DNA of 64,000 nt from Trichomonas vaginalis G3 (GCF_026262505.1 NC_067204.1:16346165-16410164); one strand, 5' to 3'; shown: positions 50,459 to 61,521, counted from the stretch's first letter. Numbers and translations: made by a program. Notes: generated from the sequence alone by a model not told the origin.

Positions 50459-50710
50459 AAAAAAAAAAAAAAAAAAAAAAAGGTAGTGGGGCTTCCAGGG
50501 GCTGCGCCCCTTCTAGCCCCTAAGAAATTTTGCCCAAGACCCAAGAGGAGGACCGAACCCCAGCCGACCAGCCGTTGACTTTTTTGTAGAGCACTCAAAA
50601 TAGTATAACTTTGTCCGGACAAGTAAGGGTCTATCGTCGCTACAGGAAAAGTTACAGGCGTTCCAAGGAAGTATACTTTGAGAAGACTTTCCCCCTTATA
50701 GAATGAGATA
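50459..50710. repeat. Maverick copy 2 left terminal inverted repeat
   Basis: Matches both ends of copy 1. The A-tract is 23 long here, against 10 A and 14 T in copy 1. Hairpin AGGGGCTGCGCCCCT at 50497-50511. An added segment (about 50520-50565) is not in the right end of copy 1. Confidence 0.9.
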
Positions 50711-50818
50711 GGATGGTTATTTTACAAAACTGACAACACTTTGACCGAGTAGTTTTTTGTGCTGAACAAAAAGTGTCATATAAACATCTGTCAAAAACCG
50801 TTTTTTACTTCACTTAAA

Positions 50819-53800
50819 ATGCCACGTAAGCTACGTAAGAATATACGTAAGAGGAAGGGAGCATTGAAACATCCAATAGTAAAACTAACACCACAACAAC
50901 AGTTGCAACAACAAATGATGAATGACCCCACTATGCTGCAACAAATGTCAAGCAACCCTATGCTTTTAAACCGAGTTATTGGTGCACAGAGTGGAGGTTT
51001 AAGAGCGGCACTTTTAGCGAAAATGGCAGGCTATGGTGGAGCTGCAGACGGAACAGCTTATAACCCTCAAAGTCAAATGAATTTGAGTTCACTCAAAAAT
51101 CAAATAACAGATGTCAAAAAGTCAAACATAGACATACAGAAACAAATAAGTGAAAACGAAAAGAAACTAGAATATGACAGACACACAAAGAAACTAAATG
51201 AGTTAAACGTAGAGAAAAAGAAGAAAGAAGAACAACTGAAAGAACTAAGTACAGAGGAATATGCAAAAAAAGTGTCAGAAAAAGCAGCAGAAGTAGCAAA
51301 AATGGAACAAGATGTTATAAATTTGAAAAACCATACTACTCAATATAAAGTACTGAAAGATGAAGAGATAAAACAAAAAGCCCTGAAGACATATATGGAT
51401 AGCGATGAGTATAAAAAAGAAGTTGAAGCAAATGTAAAGGCAGAAAAACTTTTACAGTTGCAAAACCAAACCGTACAGTATGAAAACTTAGCACAAGAAA
51501 GTAAAAATAACGACGCAGCCATGCAAAAGGCAATGAAAAGCGCAGAATATATAAAAGCTAATAATGACTGGTTAGATGCCCAAGCCAACGCTAAAGCAGC
51601 CCAACTTATAGGGTCAATAAGGACAAAAATACAAGCGGATGAAGACAGTTCAAATGAAGCTTTAATGAATGCTGACTTTAAGAACGCCTTCGAAGCTCTT
51701 CATAGTAAGGTGAAACTAGTGAACGACTTCTCATCTGGAAAGAAACTGAAGTCTGAAGGTTTCGACAACGAGTTAAGAGAAGTAGCACAAAATATGACGA
51801 AAATAACAGATGCAGCAACGAGACAGGCAGTTCAAAGTGCCTATGACGCCGTTAGAGCAACTGTTGTGGAAAGTCAAGAAAAAGAGTTACAACAGACCAA
51901 AACAGACCTAGTAAATGCTTTCTTAAGAACGAAAAGTCAGGTAGGACATTATGCTGCAGATGGAACATATGTGCCAGCTAGTGGAACTTATATACCACCA
52001 AACCCTCCAAGAGAAGCACCTGCACCAGGACTACCTAAAACATTTACATCGTCACATGGACACAGACACAGGCATGCACCAAAACCAACACAACAACCAA
52101 CACAACAACCAACAGTTCAAAACACTGCACCACAACCAACAGTTCAAAACACTGCACCACAACCAACAGTTCAAAATCCAGCACCACAACCAACAGTTCA
52201 AAATCCAGCACCACAACCAACAGTTCAAAATCCAGCACCACAACCAACAGTTCAAAATCCAGCACCACAACCACAAACAGAGCAAGGACATAAAAGAAGT
52301 AGAGAACAAGGAAACCAAGAATTCTTAAAAATGCTTAAGGAAAATTATGGTTACCCAGATACTCTTGACTTTAGTGACAGATATAAAGAAGCTATTAGAA
52401 AGTTCAAGGAAGGAAATACTGACCCGAACCTATTTAGCTTTATGGTTCAGCACCAAATGGGATATAATTTCAAACCTGGAAAATACAAGCTCGCTAAGGG
52501 ATATGATTTAATAGCATATCATCCAAATGACATGGATGAATTTACTCCGAGATATTTGGTGTCAGAGATAAATGATAATTCAACTATCTTCATGAAACGC
52601 GTAAAAAATAGAGACGGAACGAAAGAAGAAAGGGTTATGAATGCGGATGACTTAAATAGGGAACTTGTTAAAAACGGTCTCGGAATATATGAAATGCCAG
52701 CAGATGAGGTACAAGAAACTCCACAGGAAGAAGTTCAGATACAACCAGACATGGAAGAAATAGTTCAGCAACAACAGCTAGAAGAGCCTGAAGGAAACGA
52801 ACAAGTCCCTCCTTTGGAAACTAACTTCACAGAACTAGATGAAGATTTGGAACAGCCGAAAAATCTTGACCCTCAACAAGAGTATGCGGAGAATATGGAA
52901 TCTTTCCAAGAGTCTAAGAAAAATTCGGCTGACATAGTAGAAGAATATCGAAAAATGTTCGCCGACATACAAAAGACTCCAACATCAGATGAAAATATTC
53001 AGCATAGAATGGAAGAACTGAAAGAAAGTGTACGCAAATACAATAACCCTTTTTACTTACGACCATATAACGTTCAATCTTTGGCTGAACTCGGTGAAAA
53101 TAAAAGGTTAAATTTCAACAAAACATATAGAAATGAAACATTGTTTAAAGTTCATTCAGAACCTAACCAATATGGAAACAAACCTACTTTTGTTTCTGCA
53201 GACTATGGAACTACAATGAGATGGGGTCATAAAGCTAATCCGGATAGGTGGTTCATAAACTTACAACCACAATTCCAAGAAGTTGTAGACGCAATGGAAG
53301 TGAATGGTGAACCAGATATAGCTGGTATTTTCAGCGCGGCTTTAATGCCATTGAAAGATATGAAACATGCAGATATTTTGGACCAGTATGAAATGAACAT
53401 GGCTGATGGAAATATAACACCTGACGTTCTAGAACATTTATCTCAAAGAACTACACAGAACCATAGAGATGGTATATTTGGTGAAGAGTTTAGAAAGAAA
53501 GTTAGGGAGATAGAAGGAAGAGAACCTATTGTACATGACCTTGCAAACGAAAGTTTACAAAATGTCATAAAAACTTACTTTGCAGACAATGAACTGAGAA
53601 GGGATGAATATTTAAGAAAACTCAAATGGACAGTACCAAATGAAATGTTAGTATTGAAAAACATGTTCCTTGACAAAATAAAACCAACTACAGAAATAAA
53701 TGACGCAAGACTGAAACATTGGGTAAAAGCTTTCCCATTCACAAAAGATATTATTGGTAACATGGAAAGAAAACCAGAATGGCTACAAAAACATATATTT

Positions 53801-54205
53801 GGAAACGAGCTTATTCCATATGGACAAGCTCTGTTTGAAGAGCTTGAACCGGAAACTCAGGAAAGAGTCATGCAAACAATACGCGAAGACTCAAATACAA
53901 ACTATGACAAAATCTTTCTAGGATATAGGTTACCTGAGATGGGCGACCAGAGCCCAAAGGCAAAAAGGACATGGGAAATTTACAACATACTAGGTGAACA
54001 TGAGGCAAAGATGCAACAACTTGAAGCAGAGGGCAAGTTACCAAAAGCGACACCAAAGAAGAAGAGAAGAGTAGAACAAAGTGAAAGTAGTGAAGAAGTA
54101 ACTTCATCTAGTGAAAGTAGTGGCAATGAAGGAAAAAGAAGAGTTAAAAACTCAGTCAGGAAGAAAGTAAAGCTTGGTCCGAGTGGGTTCTATTATGACA
54201 CATAA
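50819..54205 (+). CDS. Giant coiled-coil/PQ-repeat Maverick protein
   Basis: 1128 residues, open throughout. Very basic start (MPRKLRKNIRKRKGALKHPI), Gln-rich stretch, then a long coiled coil (~80-330). Next comes a His-rich link (SSHGHRHRHAPKP) and seven PQPTVQN(T/P)A heptapeptide-type repeats (~420-480). An acidic/Gln-rich middle (~620-750) and a C-terminal domain of ~350 residues ending in a Ser/Glu-rich, basic patch and GPSGFYYDT follow. No enzyme motif found. Position before the major capsid gene suggests a virion or scaffold protein, an inference. An Inr-like TTCACTTAAA abuts the ATG. Conserved in copy 1 (broken there). Confidence 0.8.
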   Translation: MPRKLRKNIRKRKGALKHPIVKLTPQQQLQQQMMNDPTMLQQMSSNPMLLNRVIGAQSGGLRAALLAKMAGYGGAADGTAYNPQSQMNLSSLKNQITDVKKSNIDIQKQISENEKKLEYDRHTKKLNELNVEKKKKEEQLKELSTEEYAKKVSEKAAEVAKMEQDVINLKNHTTQYKVLKDEEIKQKALKTYMDSDEYKKEVEANVKAEKLLQLQNQTVQYENLAQESKNNDAAMQKAMKSAEYIKANNDWLDAQANAKAAQLIGSIRTKIQADEDSSNEALMNADFKNAFEALHSKVKLVNDFSSGKKLKSEGFDNELREVAQNMTKITDAATRQAVQSAYDAVRATVVESQEKELQQTKTDLVNAFLRTKSQVGHYAADGTYVPASGTYIPPNPPREAPAPGLPKTFTSSHGHRHRHAPKPTQQPTQQPTVQNTAPQPTVQNTAPQPTVQNPAPQPTVQNPAPQPTVQNPAPQPTVQNPAPQPQTEQGHKRSREQGNQEFLKMLKENYGYPDTLDFSDRYKEAIRKFKEGNTDPNLFSFMVQHQMGYNFKPGKYKLAKGYDLIAYHPNDMDEFTPRYLVSEINDNSTIFMKRVKNRDGTKEERVMNADDLNRELVKNGLGIYEMPADEVQETPQEEVQIQPDMEEIVQQQQLEEPEGNEQVPPLETNFTELDEDLEQPKNLDPQQEYAENMESFQESKKNSADIVEEYRKMFADIQKTPTSDENIQHRMEELKESVRKYNNPFYLRPYNVQSLAELGENKRLNFNKTYRNETLFKVHSEPNQYGNKPTFVSADYGTTMRWGHKANPDRWFINLQPQFQEVVDAMEVNGEPDIAGIFSAALMPLKDMKHADILDQYEMNMADGNITPDVLEHLSQRTTQNHRDGIFGEEFRKKVREIEGREPIVHDLANESLQNVIKTYFADNELRRDEYLRKLKWTVPNEMLVLKNMFLDKIKPTTEINDARLKHWVKAFPFTKDIIGNMERKPEWLQKHIFGNELIPYGQALFEELEPETQERVMQTIREDSNTNYDKIFLGYRLPEMGDQSPKAKRTWEIYNILGEHEAKMQQLEAEGKLPKATPKKKRRVEQSESSEEVTSSSESSGNEGKRRVKNSVRKKVKLGPSGFYYDT

Positions 54206-54237
54206 ATCCAACTATTCTATATTTTTACCCATATGAA

Positions 54238-55850
54238 ATGTACGCCGCTCAGAATATAACGCCAACAGTTTTGGATGCCATGAACGGAAATGTTTCCGAA
54301 TGGTATAACGAATGCGACAATGCCATTAGAAGGTCAGAAATAGTTCCTGGAACTTACGAATATACAACTGCTGTTTCTTATGGAAACGTAGGTGAGTTTG
54401 GAGAAGGTTCTTCAACAACAGTAGATATTGCTTGCGACAGGTTTCATATTATTTCTATTGACAACTCATTCTTATACGTGGAACAAGACATTGAAATAAA
54501 ACCTTCTGCCAAGTTGTCTGACAAGAAAGGTTGCAATGGAATTTTCTATGTCGGATACCAATATGCTCCAGAAGTTTTCATGGGATATAAGATATATTCT
54601 AACTCTGACTTAGTTCAAACAGTAACATGGGCAAACTATGAATGGTTCGCTTTGAGAAACTCAGTACAACCACAAGCTAGAGAACAAACAGACCAGTATG
54701 CAAATATTGAGAAAATAAGAAGACTTGACCCTAACGTTCCAGGAGTTTATGTTAACCTTTCTGGTTCAGATGGAACTGCTGCCGCTAAAGTAAAACTGAA
54801 ACTTAGAGTTCCTTTGTCATCTTTCCTCATCTTCAGGTTTTTAAGATACTTGCCAAACTGGGCAGGAAAAATTTCTATCGAACTTACTCCAAGCAAAAAT
54901 AACTTAGTCATTGCACCAACACAAGACCCATTCACTATTACAGACGTAAAGGGAACAAATCAAACGTCATTCGCCGAATTTTGCAAAGACAAAGTTGACT
55001 TAGACTTTGGTTTCTCAAACTTCAACAATGAAGTAAACTATTATTTCAATGCTGCTGGAACTGCTTGGGACCCAGTTAAGTTCACATGCGAAAAATTTGA
55101 ATGCAAGAGAATAGAAAGCAGACTTGCAGTCTATATGTTGGACCCAGATATTTCAAATGCTTTAGCTGCCAAATATATTGCAGTTCCACTTATGTTCCCT
55201 ATACACCAAATATCTGTCAAAGACTTTGCAGGTGAAGTTGGAAACCAAAGTGCTGACCCAGGTGCAAGAACAGATATTGCTTTAACAACTGCAATGAAAC
55301 ATGCAGATACTATGTTTGTACTGTTCAGACGAACTATAAATGACTATTCTTGTTTCTACAACCCCGGTATTAAATATCATATAAACATAGATGGCAAATA
55401 TTATCCAAGAGAAGAATATTCTACAGTTGAGGATATGAGGTCATACAACTTGACATTAGATGCTATGAACTTTAACAACAACTTCACAACAACCATTAAC
55501 CCTGAAATGCAAAGTTCTATTATGCCATATGTGAAAGTATGGACTCATACAGGAGGTCAAAAAACTCAATATACAAATGGAGACCGTTCAAACTTTTGGC
55601 TTGGCATTCCATTTGCTGACTCAGAAGACTTTATGGGTGGTATTTCAACTGTTGGTACTGTACAAATACAATATACCTGGTGACAGAGACGGTCCAGATG
55701 AACTGAGAGCAAAGAAGTTTACAAAACCAATAGCACTTTTCACGGAAGATGCTCTTTTGAAGATTCGTTCGATGAAACCTGCTGGGCTCCTCAGATTGGA
55801 TAACGACAGCTTCCATCGAGCAGATTTTTGGCAGCAGGTCAGTAAGTTGT
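54238..55850 (+). pseudogene. Major capsid protein, broken copy
   Basis: Counterpart of 27066-28676, starting 32 bases after the giant gene with the same MYAAQNITPTVLDAMNGNVS. About 98% identical where aligned. Broken. Confidence 0.8.
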
Positions 55851-56162
55851 TCTTGAACTGACTTTCTCTCCGTCAAATATTGACAGTACGCCAGTTTTGA
55901 CATAATATTGTAAGATAAACTTACCTTTAGAAATATCTGTAAGTTTTGTTGTTATATTTTGTCAACGTCAAGAACTTTCACCATTTCAGTTATACCAACT
56001 TTCTTTGCTTTATGGAATATATTTTGGTTCAGCAAATATTGCTATTCTACTATAACATTTACCATTGTTTGTATAAAGAACTATTCTGTCAATGTATTTG
56101 TATTGTTTGTGTGTGTAAACTTTGTTCTGCTTCAATTCGAAGAGATACTCGAATACGTCCAT
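55690..56162 (-). pseudogene. Remnant of the small gene opposite the capsid end
   Basis: Counterpart of 26753-27172 (MDVFEYLFELKQNKVYT start). Broken. Confidence 0.5.
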
Positions 56163-56181
56163 CTTTTTTATTCTAAGTAAA

Positions 56182-56763
56182 ATGTCATTTCCGAAAAATA
56201 GAAAGCGTGAGTGTTTCAAAAGGTTTAATGGCGGTGGCAGATGTGAAGTTAAATTCACCAACTCAAACAAACAGTCAAAGTGTTGTTGTCAATGTCAAAG
56301 ACAGAGATGTTGAAGTGGGGAAACCATACGAAGACGAAGATGGTATAAAATTGTTCCTGTAAAAGAACAACCAACATATCCTGAAGTTAGCAGAGACTTA
56401 AGTTCTGTTGCAGATATTCGAAACGACTACCAACAACTGAAAGACAAACTTCAACTCAGGAAGAAGATTTGTCAAGCTTTAAGTATAATGTTAAACTTGG
56501 TCGAACACAACCCTGTAAAAGTGAACTCATATGTCATTGCACCTCATGAAGTTTTGAAAGAACTATTGAAACTTTTGACAGAGGCAGACGATATAAACAT
56601 CAAAGAAATAGAACCCGACATTAGTTGCTGTGGTGTTTCATATAATGTCATTGACAAGATATACGTTATGAAAGGAGGTGAAACGTTGAACTTAAAGTAT
56701 AGTTTCCCAGACGTCATAAAAATATTTGACGACCACAACATTTCATTAAAATTTATTTGCTAA
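56182..56763 (+). pseudogene. 193-residue protein gene, broken copy
   Basis: Counterpart of 26154-26735. Start MSFPKNR and the C-terminal two thirds are recognisable. Broken. Confidence 0.65.
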
Positions 56764-56767
56764 GTAA

Positions 56768-57563
56768 ATGGCAGAAGATATAATGGTTTATACTATTACG
56801 ACTAAAAACCCTGAGTCATATAATTCTATAACAACAAACTTACAAAGTCCTCAAGGACGATATTGTAAACTAACCTTAAACACAATGACGACTAAAGCCT
56901 GTTTTGCTCTTTTGACACCAGAAGACTTTATTGTTGTGAATGGTAAAAATACTCCTTTGAAGATACTTACTCAGATATACACCAACAGGTTTTGTTGACT
57001 TATTTAATACTTTAAGTACGGGTGTAACATGTGCTGCAACTAGAAGCAGGTTTCATTATGTTTGGATGTCCGACTGAGTTTACTATAAACGATATGAGCT
57101 ATAATACAAAACTTATTTCTGTTTTTACTACCAACAGTTTCCTATAACAGGAAAAGGTGTCATACAAGGAATGTCTATTCCATTGACATTAAGCACACCA
57201 ATCTTATATATTGTTTCAAACTTAGGTTCAAAGTGTTATTCGAATGTCGACAGAAACTATTATGACCAAAAGATACTTATGCGTATAAACAATACTTTCT
57301 CTGCTGGTTTGCCTATTGTTCATTCGAATGCAGAATTTTCAACCTTAGTGAACTCAAACACTTTGGCAAGTATAACGTTGACATTAGTTGACGCAAACTT
57401 TGTTCCTGTAAAACTTTTATGTCCTATGTATTTGTCAATGACGGCAGAAAGTTTCGAATTGGAAGATGCAACTGGTGAAAGTATTGTATTACAAGAACAA
57501 CTTCAACAACAAATAGCTCAAGAACAACAAATGCAACAAATGCAACAACAAAGTCAAGAATAA
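56768..57563 (+). pseudogene. Minor capsid (penton-like) gene, broken copy
   Basis: Counterpart of the gene at 25046-25906; starts MAEDIMVYTITTKNPESYNS and ends in the Gln-rich tail (QQQIAQEQQMQQMQQQSQE). Broken. It begins 4 bases after the 193-residue locus. Confidence 0.65.
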
Positions 57564-57580
57564 AAAAAATATTTTTTTTT
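57562..57580 (+). promoter_or_regulatory. A/T palindrome before the helicase locus (copy 2)
   Basis: AAAAAAAATATTTTTTTTT, about 12 bases before ATG 57593. Confidence 0.5.
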
Positions 57581-57592
57581 ATTTTTATAAAA

Positions 57593-58860
57593 ATGTACAG
57601 AATAGATGTTTCAGATTTTTATGACTTCCAAGCATTCAGAAATATGTGTCCATTTCGAGACTATAACAAAGCAGTCGAGAATTTGAAACGTTTAGTCATT
57701 TATGTTGACTCTGCCCCAGAATGTTATGTTATGAAAGAATGGGATGTAGTCTTTAACAAACCTAAAGCGACAATAGTTTCAGAACAAGAATGTAGACAGA
57801 AACTTAAGAAAATAAAAGTCGTACAAGTTGGCATGAAGATGTTAGATGCTTGGGATATCTTATTGTCAAAGTTAGAAGATTTTTCAGTTCGTGGTATAAA
57901 GTTTTATACACCTTCTCCAAACTTCTATTCTATCTTCACTGGATATAAATACGAACAAGTAGAATGGAAAGAAAATATTATAGAAGCTTGGTTAGACCAT
58001 GTCAAAGAATTATATGCAATGGAAACGAAAAGGTTTATGAGTATATCTTATGTTGGTTTGCAAACATCTTACAACATCCAAGTGCTAAAAATGAAACTGC
58101 TCTCATTATAATTGGAAAACAAGGAACTGGTAAGAACCATTCTTTACAGATATCTTATGCAAACTGTTAGAAGGTTATTCGAATCCGAATATGACAAACT
58201 TAGAAAACATCTGTGGCAAGTTTAACTCCTCAATAGAGAATATGAAACTTATAGTTTGCAATGAACTTCAAAGTATAGATACAACAAAAGTTTTGAACTC
58301 AGATGCTTTGAAGAGTCTTATAACAGACAAAGTTGGCGTTGTTGAAAGAAAGTATAAAGACTCAAGAGTTTGTGAGAATGTTGCAAACTTCATTATGGTT
58401 TCAAACAATACTGTTCCGATGAAGTTAGAAAGTTCTGACAGAAGATATGTAGTTGTCAGAACGTCAGATTCTCATATGCAAGATACAGAATATTTTGACG
58501 ACTTAGCAGAAACTTTGACATCTGACTTTTACAACCACTTGTTCTCATATTTCATGACATTAGATATTTCTAAGTTCAATCCAAGACAAATTCCACATAC
58601 CGAAGAGAGACAAACATTGTTAGAAGCAAACAAGAGTGTATATGAACTGTTCATAGATGAAACTGACTTTGAGTGTTTAGATGAAAGGTCATTGTACGAT
58701 TCGTATAAACAATATTGTCAAGAATATGGTTATATGACAGCGTCTAAACGAACATTCTTGGCAAATGTCAAAAGTCTTTTAGACGTACAGAATGGTGTAT
58801 ATACAAAGAAAATTTTTATGAGTAAATTTAAAAAAAATATTTTTTTTCCGATAGAAAAGA
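57593..58860 (+). pseudogene. Superfamily-3-type helicase, broken copy
   Basis: Counterpart of 23844-25077: MYRIDVSDFYDFQAFRNMCP start, IGKQGTGKN P-loop, ESSDRRYVVVRTSDSHMQD region and the helical tail. Broken, with about three breaks. A second, divergent tail follows at 58922. Confidence 0.75.
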
Positions 58861-58921
58861 TGACAGAAAAATTAAACTTTTTACATAGCGCCAGACCCTT
58901 CTTGCCCACATCTTTTTAAGC

Positions 58922-59205
58922 CACAATATATAGACATAGAACTAAATAGAGAAAGCGAAATTCCACAAACAGAAGAAAGCGAAATTCCACAAACAGAAGA
59001 AACATATAGAGACCTAGATAACGAAAATGGATATGCGCTATTCTGGTTAGATTGTCCTTATGAAATGTATGAAAAAAAGGCTTTATATGAAGAATATAGA
59101 AAATATTGTCATGAAAACGATATAAGACCAAGCTCTAGAGAAAAATTCTATGCTGGTATAAAACATCTTTTCGAAGTTCGGAATGGCAAATATAGAAAGA
59201 AATAA
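58922..59205 (+). pseudogene. Second, divergent helicase tail
   Basis: Encodes a ~90-residue stretch with no start of its own: a duplicated SEIPQTEE motif, then ALYEEYRKYCHENDIRPSSR and FYAGIKHLFEVRNGKYRKK. It follows the same pattern as the helicase tail just upstream (SLYDSYKQYCQEYGYMTASK) but differs strongly in sequence, so it comes from another Maverick lineage. It lies between two A/T palindromes (58830-58848 and 59224-59240). Confidence 0.6.
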
Positions 59206-59223
59206 TTTTTCTGAGTAAATTTT

Positions 59224-59240
59224 AAAAAAAATATTTTTTT
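59224..59240 (+). promoter_or_regulatory. A/T palindrome before the 139-residue gene (copy 2)
   Basis: AAAAAAAATATTTTTTTAT 14 bases before ATG 59255, followed by CCGATAGAAAAG as in copy 1. Confidence 0.5.
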
Positions 59241-59254
59241 ATCCGATAGAAAAG

Positions 59255-59674
59255 ATGACGAAATATATTTCAGTAAACAAGTACATGTCAGGACTTAAAG
59301 AAGAACTAGACCCATTCACATATTTGAATGTTTACTTCTACCATTTTGAAAAGTCTACATTTGACAAAGTTTGGAACATCGAACCAGTTAAGTTTGCTAT
59401 TGTGACTAAAAATGGTGCGAAATTTGAAGACTTAGACATAGAAGGTTTGTTAGCAGTCAAAGAAAGTTTTGACAGAAGGTTTTCAAACCTTAAAGAAGGC
59501 AAAGCATACAAACTTGTTATACCTTATGAACCAAAGAAAGCAGACGACTATGAATATTATGAGTCTAAGATAGTTGAAGTTCAAGGTAAATTGGGTAAAA
59601 AGATTTTAGAGTCTAAGCCAGTGTTTGCTCCTAAAGAGGAAGAGAACATTGACATTGACCCAGAAATGTTCTAA
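59255..59674 (+). CDS. Maverick protein of 139 residues, function unknown (copy 2)
   Basis: MTKYISVNKYMSGLKEELDP to IDIDPEMF. Open, and about 95% identical to the protein of 23387-23806; most changes are near the N-terminus. Convergent with the next gene 16 bases away. Function unknown. Confidence 0.65.
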   Translation: MTKYISVNKYMSGLKEELDPFTYLNVYFYHFEKSTFDKVWNIEPVKFAIVTKNGAKFEDLDIEGLLAVKESFDRRFSNLKEGKAYKLVIPYEPKKADDYEYYESKIVEVQGKLGKKILESKPVFAPKEEENIDIDPEMF

Positions 59675-59690
59675 AAATAAAATTTTATTT

Positions 59691-60143
59691 TTACATGTCA
59701 AATTTCTTTTTCTCTGGAACTGGTTCAGGTTCTTTCTTCTCTTCTTCTACTTTCTTTTCTTTCTTTTCTTTCTTCTTCTTTTCTGGTGGTGAGACGTCAA
59801 ATTTGGCGCAACCATATTTATGTAAAAGTTCTTTGTCCTTTAATAGCTCATCTATTCTGTTTTCTATTTCATCTTCAAGAACAGCGCATGTGTCTTCTTT
59901 GCATTCTAAGAAATTTTGTTGGACTTCATCTTTCCAATCGGTGTCATCTCTGTCAACAAGTCTGTCATTGACAAACTTAAAGACTTCTCTGCCTAATGTT
60001 TTATGGTTCTTGTCATATTCCCAGAAACAGAACTTTAGAACAAATTCACCTTTCTTGTTTACACTATGTAAGATTTTATGGTCGACAGATGTTTTGCTGT
60101 CGAAAAGCTTGTCTCGAATATAGATAGCGAAATCGCTAGACAT
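59691..60143 (-). CDS. Small acidic/basic-tailed Maverick protein (copy 2)
   Basis: 150 residues, counterpart of 22924-23370 and open. The charged tail differs slightly in length. Divergent from the ATPase locus. Confidence 0.65.
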   Translation of the reverse strand: MSSDFAIYIRDKLFDSKTSVDHKILHSVNKKGEFVLKFCFWEYDKNHKTLGREVFKFVNDRLVDRDDTDWKDEVQQNFLECKEDTCAVLEDEIENRIDELLKDKELLHKYGCAKFDVSPPEKKKKEKKEKKVEEEKKEPEPVPEKKKFDM

Positions 60144-60179
60144 TTTCTAAAAGATAAAAATTTTAATTTTTCTAAAAAT

Positions 60180-61052
60180 ATGTTAGAAAAAAAGTTTGCT
60201 GACATTGACAAAAAATTTGAGAATGTTTTAAACAAGAACAAGAGGAAGTTAGAAAATGCTCAGATAAAGCCATACATGACAAGTTCTTATTTGCTCAGAA
60301 TGGTATAACAGGTCTAATTGCACCACCTGGGTCGGGTAAGACTTTCACTTATCTTAAAATGGCTGCACAACAACAAGAACTAGATGAGAAGAACCCATTC
60401 TATGAGTTAGTTGTCATTTGTAGTACTTCTGGTCAATTTGACCAAACCGTCAATTCGTTCAAAGATATTATAAAGAAGTCTAAGTTAGTATGTATAAGGA
60501 TACTGAGTTGTTAGATTGGATAAAGAAGTACCAAAGAAGAGTTTTGAAGTATAATGCTATAAATGAGTATATAAATTCTAAGTTTAAAGAACCTAATGAG
60601 GAAATGCAGAGAATATTAGAGAAGAAACACTTCAAAACAAACAGAAAGAGATAGAATACATTTCGAAGAAATTGCAATCTTACGATTGGAAGACTTACCC
60701 TCATAGATGTCTTCTTATCTTAGATGACTTTGCTTCTCATCCTTTGTTAAAGAACAGAGAACAAGATATGTGTCGAATTCTTAAGAAGCTCAGACACTTT
60801 AACATCTCAGTCGTAATATGTGTACAGACAGCAAAGAGTTTAAGTAAGGATGTTAAAAGAATACTTACTGACATTGTACTTTTCCCCGGATTGTCCGAAG
60901 ACGATTTCATGGAACTTATGAAAGAGTCCATGGCAGGTAAGTTTGACAGACATGAACTATGGGAGAAGTACAAAGTCATACAAGACCCTCATACTTCTTT
61001 CAGAATTCATATCTACGCGAACAAAGTTCAAATTGTAAAAAGTCAAGCTTGA
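60180..61052 (+). pseudogene. Packaging-type ATPase, broken copy
   Basis: Counterpart of 22012-22887, with Walker A (APPGSGKT) and Walker B (CLLILDDF) sequences recognisable. Broken, with about three breaks. Confidence 0.75.
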
Positions 61053-61099
61053 AAAATGTAAGTGTTTAGTCTTAGTAAGTAAGTCTGTTGTGGTGCTGG

Positions 61100-61505
61100 G
61101 GCTGTCGGTTCTTCTGGCTTTGGAAGGCATTCAGGAAGAGGAACGTCAGTCATCCGTTTGTGTCCTGTCGGAAGGAAAAACTTTTTCTGTCGGAAGGAAA
61201 AACTTTTTCTGTCGGAAGGAAAAACTTTTTCTGTCGGAAGGAAAAACTTTTTCTGTCGGAAGGAAAAACTTTTTCTGAAGTTCGACCAAAAAGTTCTCAA
61301 TTTTCGAAAATTTGAATGGTTTACGGACGGACAACTGGAAATTTTTTTCCTGTCGGAAGGAAAAATTTTTTCTGTCGGAATGAAAATTTTTTCCTGTCGG
61401 AAGGAAAAATTTTTTCTGTCGGAAGGAAGGACTTGGAATGCCAGAAGGATTTGACAAGGCAATTTACCTAATTGAGCTACTTGAGCCATCTGAAGTCAAG
61501 CTTGA
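61100..61505. repeat. Iteron-like 22-bp array with palindromic core, copy 2
   Basis: Five or more perfect units CTGTCGGAAGGAAAAACTTTTT (61166-61275), then the core (about 61276-61338, with TTTTCGAAAATTTGAATGGT), then four looser units (to 61430). Flanks keep gene fronts as at locus B: MPEGFDKAIYLIE from 61439 on the plus strand and MTDVPLPECLPKPEEP on the minus strand. Confidence 0.9.
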
Positions 61506-61521
61506 AAAATAAATGGTTCAT

